A DNA stretch of 7,132 nt from assembly GCA_002347125.1 (NCBI GenBank), contig DDXG01000042.1, positions 9,404 through 16,535 on the forward strand. The letters are read 5' to 3'. A program made the translations under genes and the position numbers. This DNA is from Phycisphaerales bacterium UBA2266. GTDB taxonomy: Bacteria; Planctomycetota; Phycisphaerae; Sedimentisphaerales; Anaerobacaceae. Within the stretch, counting starts at the first letter, position 1. The number at the start of each line of letters is the position of its first letter. The notes under the pieces are model-generated. The model had not been told where the DNA came from. It saw nothing but the letters and a program-made list of their open reading frames with translations, and searched no databases. This document shows, in pieces, positions 6,164 through 7,132 of this stretch.

Positions 6164-7132
6164 ATGACAACTTTCGACCAGGCGTTCGACATTGTCATGG
6201 CTTCAGCCAGACGGCTGGGCACGGAGAAGGTGCCTCTGGCCGAGGCCCTTGGGCGGATACTCGCCGCTGACGCGGTTTCTGACACGGACATGCCCCCGGC
6301 TGACGTGTCCATCATGGACGGCTTTGCATGCCGCCGCAAGGACCTCGACGCCGACGCCCCGGTTCTTACGGAGATAGAGACGATTCCCGCCGGTTACCTC
6401 CCGACCCAACCCGTCGGGCCCAACCAATGCGCCCGGATTATGACCGGCGCCGTCATCCCCCAAGGCGCCGATACCGTCGTGATGGTTGAAGATGCACGCC
6501 AGGACGACAACCGCATCCGGGTCATCAAGAAGCCGGATCGAGCCTATATCCGCCCACGCGGCCAAGACATCAGGAAAGGCGACGTCGTCCTGCGGTCCGG
6601 CGTCCACATTGGCCCGCCGGAGATCGCCGTCCTGGCATCTGTGGGTCTTGACCAGGTGTCGGTCGCGGTGGCCCCAAGGGTTGGCGTGCTGGCCACCGGT
6701 GACGAACTCGTCGAGCCGGCCGAGACGCCCGGACCCGGCCGCATACGCAATAGCAACGGCCCCCAACTCTGCGCCCAGACTGCCCGTGCCGGCGCTCGCC
6801 CCAGGTATTTCGGCATCGCCCCCGACCAGCCCGAGGCCATAGCCAGGGCCCTCGGACAGGTCATGGCCGAGTGTGACGTGGTCCTCCTGTCCGGCGGCGT
6901 CTCGGTAGGCCAGTTCGACTTCGTCCCGGACGTGCTCCGGCAAAGCGGCGTGGACCTCAAGTTCCGCAGGGTCTGCGTCAAACCGGGCCGACCTACCGTC
7001 TTCGGCCTATCCGAAAATCGCTACTTCTTCGGCCTGCCGGGCAATCCAGTATCAACCTTTGTGATCTTCGAAGTACTGGTGCGTCCGTTCCTCCTGGCCC
7101 TGATGGGCCATAGACACGAGCCGGTACGTGTC
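6164..7132 (+). CDS. moeA: Molybdopterin molybdenumtransferase MoeA, C-terminus cut by window edge
   Basis: The first 323 residues of MoeA, which inserts molybdate into adenylylated molybdopterin in the cytoplasm to make molybdenum cofactor. The domain I/II motifs come first: DMPPADVSIMDGFA (42-55), and RIMTGAVIPQGADTVVMVED (91-110), whose IMTGA..P.GAD..V core is typical of the family. The MPT-binding domain shows VGVLATGDEL (173-182), IRNSNGPQL (194-202), LLSGGVSVGQFDFV (241-254), KPGRPTVFG (273-281) and GLPGNPVS (290-297). Only the C-terminal beta domain of about 70-90 residues is missing, as MoeA is usually near 400. The KPGRP motif carries Arg276 where most MoeA proteins have Lys (KPGKP). 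GGA 7 nt before the ATG supports the start; an in-frame GTG at 6152 is a less likely alternative. It is divergent from the metF fusion. Whether it heads a Moco operon cannot be seen because the window ends. Confidence 0.96.
   Translation, partial: MTTFDQAFDIVMASARRLGTEKVPLAEALGRILAADAVSDTDMPPADVSIMDGFACRRKDLDADAPVLTEIETIPAGYLPTQPVGPNQCARIMTGAVIPQGADTVVMVEDARQDDNRIRVIKKPDRAYIRPRGQDIRKGDVVLRSGVHIGPPEIAVLASVGLDQVSVAVAPRVGVLATGDELVEPAETPGPGRIRNSNGPQLCAQTARAGARPRYFGIAPDQPEAIARALGQVMAECDVVLLSGGVSVGQFDFVPDVLRQSGVDLKFRRVCVKPGRPTVFGLSENRYFFGLPGNPVSTFVIFEVLVRPFLLALMGHRHEPVRV

Overview
The window is GC-rich bacterial DNA (roughly 60-65% G+C by eye). It carries five protein genes and no RNA genes, mobile elements or CRISPR arrays that I can see. 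Gene content suggests a free-living bacterium with an anaerobic or facultative C1 metabolism. The protein styles (a Tat-exported TIM-barrel-like protein of unknown function, an exported CocE-type hydrolase, a very large MetF fusion) would fit the Planctomycetota/PVC group, perhaps Phycisphaerae. That taxonomic guess is inference only.

Layout from left to right. 1-1351 (minus) is the N-terminal 450 residues of an exported CocE/NonD-family serine hydrolase whose C-terminus lies off the left edge. 1352-1600 is a divergent intergenic region with one weak promoter candidate. 1601-2179 (plus) is a complete thioredoxin-fold redoxin of the CNHCPF type. 2180-2255 is a short convergent gap with no convincing terminator. 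2256-3335 (minus) is a Tat-signal protein of unknown function. 3384-5897 (minus) is an 837-residue three-part protein: a methylenetetrahydrofolate reductase (MetF) barrel, a cysteine-rich MTHFR C-terminal/MetV-like module, and a pterin-binding methyltransferase-like barrel. 5898-6163 is a divergent regulatory region with an AT-rich -10 island, two abutting hairpins and a good moeA promoter candidate. 6164-7132 (plus) is the first 323 residues of MoeA, cut by the right edge.

The MetF fusion and the Tat protein are probably one transcription unit, since they share a strand and are separated by 48 bp. The fusion's three modules suggest that methylene-THF reduction and later handling of the methyl-THF product, perhaps transfer to a corrinoid protein, are combined on one chain. 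The divergent moeA supplies molybdenum cofactor, which formate dehydrogenases and other anaerobic redox enzymes need; a functional link to the C1 enzyme is plausible but unproven. The hydrolase and the redoxin look like ordinary accessory genes.

The most notable item is the MetF-MetV-methyltransferase fusion, whose last domain seems to lack the asparagine usual in active methyl-THF:corrinoid methyltransferases. Next is its pairing with an exported protein of unknown function.
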